DNA of 64,000 bases from Onchidella celtica (lineage: Eukaryota; Mollusca; Gastropoda; Systellommatophora; Onchidiidae), in assembly GCA_963931925.1 (NCBI GenBank), contig OZ007570.1, forward strand, positions 64,349,370-64,413,369, in the 5' to 3' direction. Position 1 is the first letter of the stretch. Each line of letters starts with the position of its first letter. Shown here one piece after another: positions 12,064 to 24,590 of this stretch. The position numbers were made by a program, and so were the translations under genes. The notes under the pieces were generated by a model. The model did no database searches. It was given only the letters and a program-made list of their open reading frames with translations, and was not told where the DNA came from.

Positions 12064-12307
12064 AGCGCTTTTCCAAAACTGGGTAAGTCACATTTTGCAT
12101 GAGTTATGGCCCCTTTCAGATAGTCATTCAAATTTAGTGTAAGACGCGGTGTAAGTGTTCAATTAACACTTGCTATGTCCCGTCCTTATCTTTGGATAGT
12201 TTTAACAGTTTTAAGTTTTAATTGACTTTAACTGAGTTTTGAATGACTATCTGAAAGGAGCCGTAACTCATTCAAAATTTGACTTACCCAGTTCTGGCAA
12301 AAACGCT
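12064..12307. mobile_element. Foldback/MITE-like element with ~70-bp inverted arms
   Basis: The left arm (12064-12132) and right arm (12238-12307) are inverted repeats at roughly 80% or more identity, sharing AACTGGGTAAGTCA, ATGAGTTA and CCTTTCAGATAGTCATTCAAA. The loop is about 105 bp. Weaker similarity continues outward with gaps for another ~50 bp on each side (around 12010 and 12350, containing A-ATCTTT-TG). There is no coding sequence and no proven target duplication. Its left border nearly abuts the THAP-containing element. Confidence 0.65.
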
Positions 12308-12854
12308 CTCCAATTCACTTCGCAAGAACATGATTTCACAAAGATTTTCTATTACCAACACCGCAACCTTTTGAAGACCTTACCAGGTTAGCAAACTGAA
12401 ACTTTCAATGATCACACTTCATGCTAATGACAAAAAAGGACTTACACAGAGATTTAAATAAGGAACAGAAGACAGACACCTTTTAATATTCTGTCCTGAC
12501 AATTGCATTCACCGCTCCTTGTTTAAAATATTCACTATATACATCATCTGATGTTATAGAGCCTCTACAGTTTTTTTTTCCGAACGATGGAATACTTTTA
12601 GATGTTATTTGAACAACCATTAACAAAGAAGTTAAATCTACAGTTCTGTTAAGGTCCGGTCAGCCTTGAGCACTTACACAAATCAGCCAACCTCATAAAA
12701 CTCTGCCCAGCCTTCAATCACCTCCTAATAAGCACCTCCTTTTGTCCAAATCTCCGCCTGAAGAGTGGCTCTGCATAGAACACTATTTGGCAGGAAAAAC
12801 CTCTGAGAAATAGCAAGTCCGCATCTCCAGTGTGCGTCATCTTAATGCCGTGTG

Positions 12855-12960
12855 CCAAAAAGAGGTAACTGCCGAACATTATTTATGCATACCTGTCAAG
12901 GAGGCTAAGCTAGTGGGCAGGTAAATGCATTATTAAAAGGTAGGTGAGCAGTTAATGAAG
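12855..12960. repeat. Imperfect inverted repeat around TTATGCATACCTG
   Basis: TTATTTATGCATACCTGTC (12879-12897) is mirrored by GGGCAGGTAAATGCATTATTAA (12915-12936). TAACTGC lies further out on both sides, so the arms are about 40 bp with gaps. A third copy of the core occurs at 15910-15929. The nature of the repeat is unknown. Confidence 0.35.
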
Positions 12961-13391
12961 CGACCTGACTAGGTTAACACTCATCAATCAACACATGGGC
13001 ATTATGAGATCTGGCATCTCTCTTCACTTTCTTGCTCGTGGATTCCTGGGCTGCATCTTTCACATCCTTATTACTTCTTTTATTCCACACCTAACCAGCT
13101 CTTCTGCAGTAAAGGGATGGGTGAGCGTGCACTAAAGCGCATTCAGAACCAATGAAAACCAGCCACTAAGCTACCGTAATGCATGGCTGAACAAATTGAC
13201 ACCGGCCAGATGCTATAACAATTAATCTAGTGCTTTTCCTTCCAGCCCCATTCTTGATCTGACTCCTCTTATTTCTAAACCATTCTTCCTGTTTGATCAC
13301 CATCACCATTATGAAAACACAATGTTCCCAAAGAAATGAAATGCACAGCTTCTCCTTTCTTTTCATTTGCCAAACTGTGACTTGGTTTTGG

Positions 13392-13608
13392 TTGAGTTTG
13401 GGTTTAACAGTGAGACGGCTCGATAATGGCCACTTTGAGCCCTTCGCAGATTTTTTAGTACTTTAACAGATCTACAGCTTGACTGTCACTTGTGTCAGAG
13501 CTTGGTCAATTAGAATTTCATTAATAAGAATCTAAAGGAAGAGGCCCGTACAAAATATCGTTATGTAAATGTTATGTTCAAAATCTTTAAATTAACTGGT
13601 AAATTTCA
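13392..13608 (+). repeat. Dispersed repeat, copy 2 (pair with 5596-5763)
   Basis: TTGAGTTTGGGTTTAACAG, GATAATGGCCACTTTGAGCC, AGTACTTT, GTCAATTAGAATTTCA and AACTGGTAAATTTC occur in the same order and orientation as in copy 1, with about 50 bp of extra sequence in the middle. Confidence 0.6.
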
Positions 13609-13609
13609 G

Positions 13610-16600
13610 CCTCCCGAAGGACAAGACACGCCGCGGGTCAATGTTGGATGCAAACTGTGAGACTGACTTACTATCACTAATGCCACTGCGGTCTTTGTTT
13701 TCGGGAATTTTGGCATATTCTCTCGACTTTCATGTACCACCAATGCCCCTCCCTGTAAAATATCTATTGATAAAAAAAAAAAAAAAAGTCATACGTCATG
13801 TAAAAGTTTTAAAATCAACAGTCGGGTAGATGCAAAAATATAAAGAAATACTGTTCGTAATGACATTTGAAAGTGTATCAGAAATAACGCTTTGGGCACC
13901 CAGGTTGTCGTGTTATTGAAAAATTATAGACTTTTAGACATTTGGGAATGCCAAGCCAGACAGAACCCGACACGTCAAATCAACATGCTCATCTTACACC
14001 ACAAATTAAGTTACGCCAGCAGATTATGTAACTTATAATTCGGAAAAATGATTGGCTTTACTTGAACTGTTCAATATCTGCACATTTTTGGCTTTTCACC
14101 TTTCGTCACCTCCAAAAAAAAAGAAACCGACCTTTTGTTTTACCGTTTAAAGGCTGGCGCACTCAGCAAAAGAACATAAACAACTTAACAAAAACCCTGG
14201 CCTGTCTTTCTCTCCATTTTCTTTTTTTCCAACAGTCACTCTTGTGTAGGCGTGATTTTCCGGGATTTCCCAAACTCTGGGCAAAACAAGAAAAAATGAA
14301 CACTTGTGGTGTATGGCATGGAGTCTACTACTGTCACATCTTTGTCGTTCAATGACGTTTGAGAAGGCAGTATAACGTTCTGCTTAAGGCCAATCTTTAA
14401 AATTTGTATCATTTATATTCAATACAAATAGGAGGATATGCTTATAATAATAATTCACCAATTTTCCAAATCACTAACCTTTACAGGGCCAATTGGGAAT
14501 CTTAAGAAAGCGGGCATTTTGCTTCGGGGGATGAGGTGGGGTGGGACTGGATTGTAGTTCTAGAAAGCCGGTAACATACTGCAACTTGCCTCGTGCCCGG
14601 GTGTGTGTATGGGTCTTTACAAATTTGGGGGGGGGGGGGTGTCTCTACAAAAGATCGATCAGAATTCAAAGATGTCCATGATGTTAGCTCTGATCGCACA
14701 ATCCTTTTAACGAACCATTGCTACAGAGATCCTCCGCTGCACATATTCAAATATAGGCCAATTCAGGTGCAAAGACTAATACCACCATTAGTGACAGGTA
14801 CAAATGTATAGCCCCCGTCAGCTCACCACCACATTACTCAGTCAGTGAGTCCCTGCACCCATTGTCTACAGGTGCATTCAGGCAGGTAACAAGTGTCTGC
14901 TCACCGCCTCAGTAACAATGGAGTTTTTGGGCGCAGCTTTTACCATGCCGCAGTCTCTCTGCATAACTCATACATAAAGGTAAAGAACACTTGGACTGTT
15001 TACAGTGACTAATGTCCTAGACAGCAGGTCACAGTACATGAGGCATCATTCCTCTCGCCCCGTCCTCTCTGACTCCCACAAAACTACCTTGCGGTATTAA
15101 TACAGCTAATGTAGTAGGTAAGACAAATCACTTTGTTGAAACACTTCCAAGTCATTCCAGTCTGAAATACATTATCTCTCCTTTTGCTCCTTACATGTGC
15201 TTAGTTAAACCTACCACGCAACAACTTCAGAACTCCCCTTCGTCTTAATGTCATCCACACACAATGCTGTCTTTTCAACGGACAAATAAAATGAAATCAT
15301 CACAAAGCTGGCTAAACATCCCGTCTCAAGCCGGTTACGATGTAAGTGAAGCATTCTGAGCTCAGCAGCTCCAAACATAGTAAACCTCAAACAGAAGATG
15401 CGAACTCAAGGTTCGAAAACTTAGTCATTTTCTTTCCAAAGTAACCAGAAACATTTTTACCTGCATTATATCCTAACAGATGTCCAATCTTTGTCTTTCT
15501 CTCCTTTTATAAAAGCTTTTTGTATTTCAAGCTATCAGATTCTATCCATTAATATGCTTCTGTAAGCAACTAAAGTATCAAATTTTTCAGGGCTTCCTGA
15601 CTATCTTTATTATATAATATTATAATAAGACCTAATTCATGATTTCAAAATCGTACCGTCACAAAAGTATTCTTGCAGCTGCGTGCAGTTCAAAATCACC
15701 TGCAATCTATTGTTAAAGTTATAATTATGCTCTCAAACACCGACTGCAAATAACTCAAAAACCTTCTCCTTTTCCATGTCAAACATCTTGCAGTGTTTTG
15801 TATTCCCTTTATTTTTTTCTCTGTTTACATTATCGAAGTAGTTGTTCCACATACCAACAAATACAATAAACAAACACATCACAACTCTGTCGTCTCAGAT
15901 CTTCCCGCGTTATTTATGCTTACCTGCCCACGAGTTACCGGAAGTTGTCATGGGAGACAACTCCAAAACTTGTTAATGATTGTCAGAATGCGTTTTGGGG
16001 CTCTCACCTTCCCAGGTATGTGGGCAAGACGCAAGTAAAACTCACAGACAATGCACGGGGGCAAAAGGTCATGACGGATATTAGCAGTGAGTGGTAGCGA
16101 GGAGAACATTCCAGAACAATGAGATGACCCCTGGACGGTCGTGGGATCCGGAATAGTTGGGTTACTGACAGTGCAGTCCGGTTGTTTTCAGAGTTTGCAC
16201 TCTGGTCGTGTAATGTATTTACACACTGTTTCGAATAACGACCAAAAGAGAAACGTAAGTGTTTTTACTTTCATAATGCTGGAGGTTTCTATTTTTGTTT
16301 TATTTGATAATACTGTCGTAATGAAGACCATATGGGCCAATGCACTTTTTAGCATCGTTTTACAGCTTAAATATCCTCTAGCTTTCTGTCTGGTTATAAT
16401 TTTGCATGAGAAATAGTTCCTTTTGGTCAATAATAAAAATGGATCAAAGAATAAAGCGGAGCAAATCGAGAAAAAAATTCTGTCACCCGTAAAACTTCCT
16501 TTTTGATACATACGGTCTTTTTTCGCAAAACGGTAAGATTATAAAAACTTTACAAACTGTGTAATTACTGTCTTTCTGTGTTGCTAAAAATGAATGACAA

Positions 16601-17590
16601 GTCGGAAAAGAACCGATGAAAACAGAGAAATGGCATAAAATATTCGACGACACGTTTTAAAACTGTCTAGCTTTAGAAAGACAAGCACACACACCAATCT
16701 GCATCTAAGACGGAGAAGAGGGGATAATTACACAGACACATAAATCCTCAGACGGAGACACTGGAGCACAGACATAATATACACCACACACACACACACA
16801 TGCAAGATAAACGAATGTGATATATGAACTGTGCACATAATGTACCTTTAAATGAAACATGATTGCCGAAACTTCGAACCAGATTTTAAAATGGCTTGAA
16901 AAAGAAAGCACATACTAACACGCACACTAAATCTGTCAAGACATCTAGAAGGAAAAAAAATAACAAAGAACAGACATAACATATAAAAAGGTACAGAAAA
17001 AAAAAAAGATAAAAAGAAGGAATGGTGGAGGAAAATCAGATAGACACGAATTAGGAAGAAGATCAAAGAAAGACCGGATGAGCTGTCATGTGAAGAAAGA
17101 CGCACGACCTGTTGTTTCTGTTAGCCTTGACTTACATTTCACATGCAGGCTGACGCACGTTCCCCTCGCTCTGTCTATCTCTACAGCACATACCCACTGT
17201 GCCTGAGTGCCAAAACTGGCTGGTGCCTGATCTCTATCTGTATTGGCGTATTCAACGCAATAAGGCGGCTTTTCTCTCATTCTCTCACCACACCCTCTCT
17301 CCACATCAAGTTCAATGCTCTACTGAAAACAGAGGCAAGTCTTGGCATCCATATCAAAATTACCGCTCTGTAGGCCTATATGTACATGCCCGCCAAGAAA
17401 CAATCGCATCTTTATTCTTTCCTCTTCTTCGCCGTTCCCTCCTTCCCATTCCTCTTATATTCTGAGAACAACATTATTCTTTTTCAATCTTATACCACTG
17501 GGATTCGTCTTTGTCCCAACCAGTACAATTTGTCAGGGTTTGATGCTTCTTCGGTTTTCTGATAGGCTCTCGTTTCAGTGTCACACATAG
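13610..17590. other. Unassigned AT-rich DNA
   Basis: No gene seen. Contains an A-run at 13772-13787, a G-run near 14628-14639 and a short (CA)n near 16782-16799. GTTGTC-ATGGGA-GACAAC at 15946-15963 is a small perfect hairpin. Confidence 0.5.
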
Positions 17591-17595
17591 GCTAG

Positions 17596-17639
17596 GTGCG
17601 ATCATACAACATTGCAATCGCATCGCGGTCGCGTCGCAC
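17596..17639. other. CpG-rich 44-bp hairpin-forming segment
   Basis: The segment opens with GTGCGATC and closes with GCGTCGCAC, which can pair. Between them are many CG dinucleotides (AATCGCATCGCGGTCGCG). It stands out from AT-rich surroundings. The function is unknown. Confidence 0.4.
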
Positions 17640-17832
17640 TTCTTTAGTTTTGGCGAATCAATGGAGATGTGCACACGTGCTAGACATGGGCACATTCCAG
17701 AGTCGATAGGAACATGAAACTAAGACACGACTGTAACATGACAGCAAGTGGTATGTTCGTACCTAGTCTTACATACACTTTAGTCACATGGAAAATGATG
17801 GTTTGTTCACTAGCCATGAGGTCGGCTCATTC

Positions 17833-17834
<2 letters not shown>

Positions 17835-17879
<45 letters not shown>

Positions 17880-17928
17880 CGTGCGTGTGTGTGTGTGCGC
17901 GCGCGCGTGTGCGTGTGTGTGTGTGTGT
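17835..17928 (+). repeat. Compound (CT)n-(GT/GC)n microsatellite
   Basis: (CT)n at 17835-17872 runs into a (GT)n/(GC)n array to 17928, alternating purine-pyrimidine and able in principle to form Z-DNA. Confidence 0.95.
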
Positions 17929-18436
17929 CATTCTTTTTTTGTACAGTCAAACACCAAGAGACGAGAATAATATCTCACGTCACCTCCAGCTTGTTTGGCC
18001 AACGGAAACCAGTTCCAAAATAATTTCTGAATTTTAATTGTCCAAGAAACGATTATATCGGTCCAATTCCAATGACTAAATATTGTTATCGTGCTGCGTA
18101 TACTGTACTGCGGTATTTACTTAGATGGTTGCATCAAGTACACATCGTTGTAGGAACAATGGTGGAGGTGGATGCGGTCGAGCTGACGATGCAGACAGAA
18201 AAGTGGGTGGTTACTTGATGCAATAGATATCGACAATGACATTGGACACGCTGTGATGACAGACTCAATGATTATGATGAGTGGCATTTCTGGCATCGGC
18301 AGACGTAATTCTACATAATCTGCATACTCTGTAACTTAGAACATTTTGCTTATTATGCGTCATCCTTTCCTGCCCCCACTCACATCCAACATGTACACAC
18401 ACAACCAAGAGACCAAAATGGCGGATTAACCGCGAT

Positions 18437-19673
18437 TAATAATAATAATAATAATATATACATTTATATAGCGCCAGGACTAAAACATTAAAAGCTCTAG
18501 GCGCTGTACACAGTAAAAAATCATAAAAGCACATTCAAATAAACTTACACACACACAGACAAACTAGTTTTATACATCCATAGCAAGCTATAAAATTCAG
18601 TTTTTAAAAAGAAATGTTTTTAACCTGTTTTTAAATATGTTTAGAGAGGCAGAATTTCGAACCTCTTGTGGTAAAGAATTCCACACACAGGGACCAAAAC
18701 AACTAAAAGCTCCATCTCCATAATTTGATGTTTTACACCTGGGAACAACCAGTTTGTTTTCTGTAGTAGATCTTAAAAATCTATCAGACTCATGTTTTTT
18801 CAAAAGTTCCGAAAGATAGGAGGGAGCTGAACCTTCAAGACATTTGTAAACCAAAACTGCAGCTTTAAATTTTATTCTGTTTTCAACAGTAAGCCAGTGA
18901 AGTTGGTCAATAAGGCTTGAGGCAGATTCTCTTTTTGATTTTCTAAAAATCAGTCTAGCTGCATTATTCTGAATTATCTGAAGGCGTTTTATTTTGTTGC
19001 TCGGAATTCCAAAGAGCAGAGAGTTACAATAATCAAGCTTTGAAAACATAAGTGAAGTGATAAGTATTCGAGTTGCCTCTTGGGATATGAATGGACGAAT
19101 AGAGCTGATGTTTTTTAATTGAAACATTAATGATCGACATAATGAACTTATTTGATTTTCCATGCTGAGATCTGATTCTAAAATTGTGCCTAAGTTTTTA
19201 ACTTTATTCACGTTTGCTACAGTGCTTTCACCAATATTTAATTTTACATTTTTAATTGCAGTAATTTGTCTTTTCTTTCCAATAATCATAACTTCTGTTT
19301 TGTCTTCATTTAGCTTTAGTTTGTTTTGGTTCATCCATTCTTTTGTGTCCATAATACACTTTTCACTATCTTTTATAACATTGTCAACATGACCTAAAGT
19401 CGTACCAGGGTGATATAGTTGGACATCATCAGCATACTGATGGTAATAAAGACCATGATCTTTAAAAATATTAGACAGGGGCCCAATGTACATAATAAAG
19501 AGAGTGGGACCTAAAACTGAGCCTTGTGGAACACCATATGGCAGTATGTATTCTTTTGATTTTATGTTATCTGTTACAACAATTTGTTTTCGGTCACATA
19601 GATAGGACCTGAACCATTTCAGAGCTATACCAGAGATCCCATAGGTTGCTTCTAATCTGCAAAGATTAAACAC
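18437..19673 (-). pseudogene. 5'-truncated L2/CR1-type LINE: C-terminal reverse transcriptase and 3' UTR
   Basis: The coding part (18597-19673, 358 codons, open to its start) is the C-terminal two thirds of a non-LTR reverse transcriptase. Motif B is GVPQGSVLGP at residues 47-56 and the catalytic YADD box is at 80-83, inside GLYYHQYADDVQLYH, wording typical of the L2 clade. The thumb and C-terminal region runs to a natural stop. The sequence begins just after where motif A should lie, so motif A, the N-terminal fingers and the endonuclease are gone, the usual 5' truncation of target-primed reverse transcription. The ATG-less start is therefore a truncation edge, not a real start. The 3' UTR contains an AGCGCC-type hairpin and GGCGCTATATAAATG, and ends in an (ATT)n tail at 18436-18456. 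The clade call comes from motif wording plus the tail. Confidence 0.88.
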
Positions 19674-19679
19674 AATTTA

Positions 19680-21528
19680 ATGGTTGTCTTTTTTCACATG
19701 GCATTTTTACGGCAACAAAAACGGGAAGGAATTAACACCGATGTTTTATGCATAAATTATCGTCTAATCAGCTAACACAACTTCCGATTGCCGGAATGCC
19801 AGCAAGTAATTAGACAGCAAAAAAAAATAACATTATTTTTGCGAGCTGAACGTAATTGCCAGGGAGATGAGTGCCGGAGTACGAAGCGGTTATTTGATCC
19901 AGTGTAGACCAAACTGTCCTCTACAAGTTAGTATAGACCATTTCCGGCCAGATTAACGTGGCCAATTTCGCCGACCAACGGCTCAGTGCGGCCAGCTGGC
20001 CAAACCTAACCCCAACACCTTCCAAAAAGGAAATTCATCGTACGCGTGCAAAGAAAACCGGCTGCTCAATTAGTCATCACAGACACTTCAGGTTGTGTGT
20101 TTGTTTTTGTGTGTCTCTTGTTGGTATTAGTTGTTTTTGTATGTGTGTGTGTGGGGGGAGGGGGGAGAACAGTTATGGAAAAGATGAAGATGAAAGATGA
20201 AGACATCAGGTTTACAAAAATTGATGACGCTAAGAAATGTAACAAACATGCCCAACTGTTACAGTGCTACGAATAACTTCATTGTCTGGCTAAATTTGAG
20301 CAAATGACAAACTTATGTGTTTTTATCTGGATATTGTTGGGAGGATTTTTATTGTTTTTTTTTTTTTTCAATTTGGCGCTTTTCCTTGGTACAGGGGAGG
20401 ATAGGGAAGGAGAGAATGGGGAAGGGGGGGGTGTCACATTTCCCGGTGCAATTACACCTCCATGCCACAAGAATGTCAGGACTGCAATATTCGGGGGTGG
20501 TGATTACCCACACAAAGCTTGGCTATAATCTACCCCGACGCACAGAAAGTGGCAAGAATGTGAACCCATTACCGCCATTGTGTCACTTTTGCAAACAATT
20601 ACCTTAACTCAGAAACAGCTCTATTGAGACTGCAGACTTTCCCTTCCACCCGTAACGACTACCTAAGAAACAACAACAACCACAACACAACGTGCAATTC
20701 CCTAGGGGGATTAGAAGTACAAAGAACAAAGGAAACAACAGATTTTACATTGCGACTGTCAGCAGAAAACACGCATTCGTACCTGGTAAAGTACTATGGA
20801 AAACAACCGTAGCACTCTACCAGCTTCACTGTAGCCACAGAATGACATTTTTGCCATTAAACTGTTACTATTCAAACACTGCTATTGCCCTATTACATCC
20901 CGGCCATTTGGCAAGTACAACTGTAACATTTACAATCAAATGGCAATAGAATGCGGGTTTGGGAACTGTTCTTGAACCAATAAGAATCCCAATGCTGACA
21001 GACAGACAAACGGTTCCAGAAGAATTTAGGTCAGAATTAAAACAAAAACACTAGTGGAATTTTGACATCAAGTTTTTTTGGGTTTTTTTTTTTGCCATTT
21101 GTCCTGCCGGGAAAAAGAAATAATGCGAAGAGTGACAAAAATCTGATATCCCAAGCTCTCACTCGCCTCTATTAGGCCCATGGGAAAATAACCATTATTT
21201 TTGTTTGCAGTGAATATTTGAAATTATTTCAGCTTAAAATGTTTTTCACCTGAATTTCGTAAAAAGCATGCTGAAGCTGGTGTTCTCTAAAATAACATGT
21301 TTTAACCCTGTAGTCCCCACCCCTCCCCGTTTTTCTGGCAGTGGGGGAAATTCTGAATTTGTTCTTATGGGGCTCAATGAAGGGGTTTTTGTGATCAGTG
21401 CTCGTAGTGTACGCTGTAGAAATTACTATAAAAAAAAAAAAAAGTAACTTTACTCGAACTGAGTTCTTGTAGGAAGTGCCACTGTGTATCACTGGTGATA
21501 CATGGGGCCTACAGCCATAATATGCCTC
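19680..21528. other. Unassigned DNA
   Basis: No gene seen. Poly-T, poly-G and poly-A tracts occur (20357-20369, 20420-20430, 21431-21443). Short ORFs in both strands lack domain signatures. Confidence 0.5.
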
Positions 21529-21536
21529 CCTCTCTC

Positions 21537-21593
<57 letters not shown>

Positions 21594-21650
21594 GTATCTC
21601 TCTGTGTATGTGTATGTGAGAGACAGACAGACAGACAGACCGAGAGAGAC
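21529..21650 (+). repeat. (CT)n/(CTGT)n followed by inverted (GACA)n
   Basis: A (CT)n array with CTGT interruptions (21529-21605) is followed within about 15 bp by GAGAGACAGACAGACAGACA (21617-21648). The halves are complementary and could fold into one hairpin. Confidence 0.9.
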
Positions 21651-22489
21651 TAAGATACACCGATGAGGACCGGCGAGAACGTAATAAAAAAGTAACAGAA
21701 ATGAGCACAGAAAAAGTTACTGGGCTATCTGACTGAATTTATATCTGGCGATATATCAATGAAGATGGCCCAGGATTGTCCATGATTAAGTATGTCATCG
21801 GGTCATACTTGTTTAAACAAGGGAACCTACCACCCGCAGGACAAACTGACCTGGTCATATTCGGATATCCGAACTATTAACTGGTGAATGGAATCAATAT
21901 TTTCTTGCTAGTGTCCCGGGGGAGGGGAGGGGGGAGACAAGAAGAAAAGGAGGCTGGCGAGGCACGGCATAAAGATGGTCATGGCAAGCCAGAATTAACC
22001 ATGGGCAGTCTAAACGTCCCATGCCTAAAGTCAATTAGAAACTAGCACAATGGTGGTCAGAAATGTAACTAGACAGTTGAAACGTTCTTAAGTTACAGAC
22101 AATTAGAAACCAGCTATTGTGCGGTCACGTTCTGATACCGAAAGTTGCCTGATGATGTGTGGACAGGTTATAACTTTGAAAATAACTGGGCTTTGCTGTG
22201 TGGCAACATCCATAGTATGTCAGTAAGATTTAGTTAGTTTTTAGGGTGTGTCGGCTCAATGACGTTCATACCACACTCTATACAATCTACGAAAGGGGTC
22301 GTACGTGAATAAACGTCATAGACTATAGCTTAAAACGACAGTCCAACCATTTGCAATGACAGATTTCTGCACATTGTCATTAGAAATATATTATCCTAAA
22401 ATGATAATATAAGACGACCTGAAAGAAAGTTGTGTACTATTATGAGGTTCTACAAGCCATAACTTGCTTCGAAAGATTGACTCTTCTAC

Positions 22490-22637
<148 letters not shown>

Positions 22638-23489
22638 TTCCGGTGCAGATTTTGAAAAAAAAGAAAAACATCTGCGGGATGGAATTTCTCACAGTGAATT
22701 CCTCACAAAAATAACGACAGGTTGGGTTTTTCTTAAGATACAAAAACTGAAACACTGATATTTACAACTTTCACATTTGGCTTCAAGCTTGTTTCTGATT
22801 ACTGTTTATACAAAATCATATCAGAGAAAATCCTGCACTTGGTTGGCTGGAATCCACAAAATACACACCTGATCAGCAAACACAAATGGCCAGGTGGTCG
22901 CAAGATGGATCAGTAAAATATTTTAGCCAAAAATACCGTTTGCCAAATTGGCTTTGCTAACAAACACTGCATGAAAACTGTAAACGTAAAAGCTTTCCGT
23001 AATGTGACACGATGCCATTTTTAATGTGAAGCTACAGCTTGGCAGGTGGGATTCAACATCAAAGGACACAAGCTTTAATGTGAAATGTTGGCCGAAGCAG
23101 TCATTTTTCCTGCCTACCTTGAAAGAAAAATGTGTCCTCTTCAGAAGAAAACAACCCCGATTGCCTGTTTAAACAATGCCGATTGCTTTACGTCAAGTGT
23201 TCCAAACAGATTTGTGACTCTTCTTCATGACGCCATTAGGCTAAGCCCGACTGTCTTACAGAAAAGCGAACAAAGGCATGGATGGACGGATGGATGAGTG
23301 AAGAGAGATAAAGGGAGAAACAAACAAGCAGATAAAATGGTAGACGGGACCGCGCGTAGGTGGCTTGGTTAGCGAATGCACCTTTTTTGTCCTTTCGAAG
23401 AGTCTGCAGAAGACGGAGAACCCGGCCTAACATTCAGAACAAAGAAATAATAATGTGTAAAAATAACTTACCTAAACGGTAGGTATTAA

Positions 23490-23549
23490 ATGGTAAAGAG
23501 GACACTCCTAAACAAGGTCAGAAAAAGACAGGGAACATTCTTTGGACAT
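23490..23549 (+). pseudogene. RTE-like LINE C-terminal fragment, left part (interrupted by a solo LTR)
   Basis: Twenty codons in frame ending in RQGTFFGH. This matches the region just before the conserved GHVMRR and TGK..GRRSRGRQR segment near the C-terminus of endonuclease-reverse transcriptases of RTE-like LINEs. The fragment is cut at 23549 by the solo LTR and resumes at 24591. A stop codon lies just upstream of 23490, so nothing more of the LINE can be followed to the left. Confidence 0.65.
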
Positions 23550-24590
23550 TGTCACAAGTGGAGTGAGTGCAATTAAGGGGATTGCTATAGAGCGGGTGTA
23601 TAGTTGTAGGATTGACTCACGGGATAGTTGAGGCTGCTCACCTATATTGACTTCTGTTAGTTAACGTGAAAGCGTGGAATGACACGATAAAAGTGCGTAG
23701 TTGTTGAGGTGGCGTTTGGAGTAATGAAAAGTCACTGCAGGCTGAGAAGTCCAAGAGGACAGACGTGAAAGAGAGCAGTCGGGAGTTGTAGTGTATTCCA
23801 GTGAAGACTGGTAGGTTGAATTATAAGGATTGATAATTGTGGTGATAGATCTGCTATATTCTGATGATGACAATGATGCAAATGAGTTATATGCGAGGAC
23901 TTAAGGAATGTGCAAGTCATTTGTTACTGTGTAAATAGATGTGAACAATGAGCGACATACGTATGTTAGGAGCAGGGATTCCTAGCCTAGTCGGAGTGCT
24001 GTGTAATACTGTGGGGGTATGCTACAGTGGAGAGGTGCAGCTGTATGGTGGGTGAACTGTGGAATGTTATGTGTACGCTTGATGGTTCGTAGTGAGTGGT
24101 GAAGTGGATAGTCGATACATAGTATTATAGAGATGTGATGTTATTCTTTATAGGTGCCGGGGACAGGCCAGCATAAGTGAGGTGCATGGGTTGGGCAGTG
24201 AGGCCACCCGCAGGACAGTGAGGGCACATTATCCGTGGCAGTCTGACCACAGTCAGGAACGATGTGTATTAAGATATTGATGGGAGATTAAGATATTGGT
24301 GTGAGGTTGAGTACGGGCAGTGAGACGTCGTGCTACAAGGCAGTGCAGCCATTGCCGTATTGTTTGGCTGAGGCCAATTATCATATTGTAAACGAGTGAT
24401 TATCCTAGAGAGGAACGGGAAGGGGAATGAATGCTTAAGGGAACGAGTGAGATGTTGTACTTATTGGATTGTCGTTATTAATGTTATAATAAATGTGTGA
24501 GCCTGTTTGATTGTTTTGTTAATTGTTATACTTGTCTGTTCGTGACTGTTACTGTCAAATAGTACATCTCCCAATCTGGGATTTGCTACA
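23550..24590 (+). mobile_element. Solo LTR (1,041 bp) of an LTR retrotransposon
   Basis: The segment starts TGTCACAAG and ends TTGCTACA, so it has the canonical TGT...ACA ends, and it is bounded by the 5-bp direct repeat GACAT (23545-23549 and 24591-24595). It has no ORF of interest. The plus strand is G/T-rich with few C. An AATAAA hexamer lies at 24488-24493, about 100 bp before the end, placing R/U5 to the right and supporting plus orientation. No tRNA primer site or gag-pol follows, so this is an LTR left after LTR-LTR recombination. Removing it with one GACAT copy rejoins the LINE reading frame exactly, which is independent proof of the borders. A 5-bp duplication and length near 1 kb fit Ty3/gypsy or BEL; the family is not resolved. 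Confidence 0.85.

Noticed and set aside
14062-14355. 97-codon ORF
   Set aside because: Low-complexity AT-rich translation with no family resemblance.
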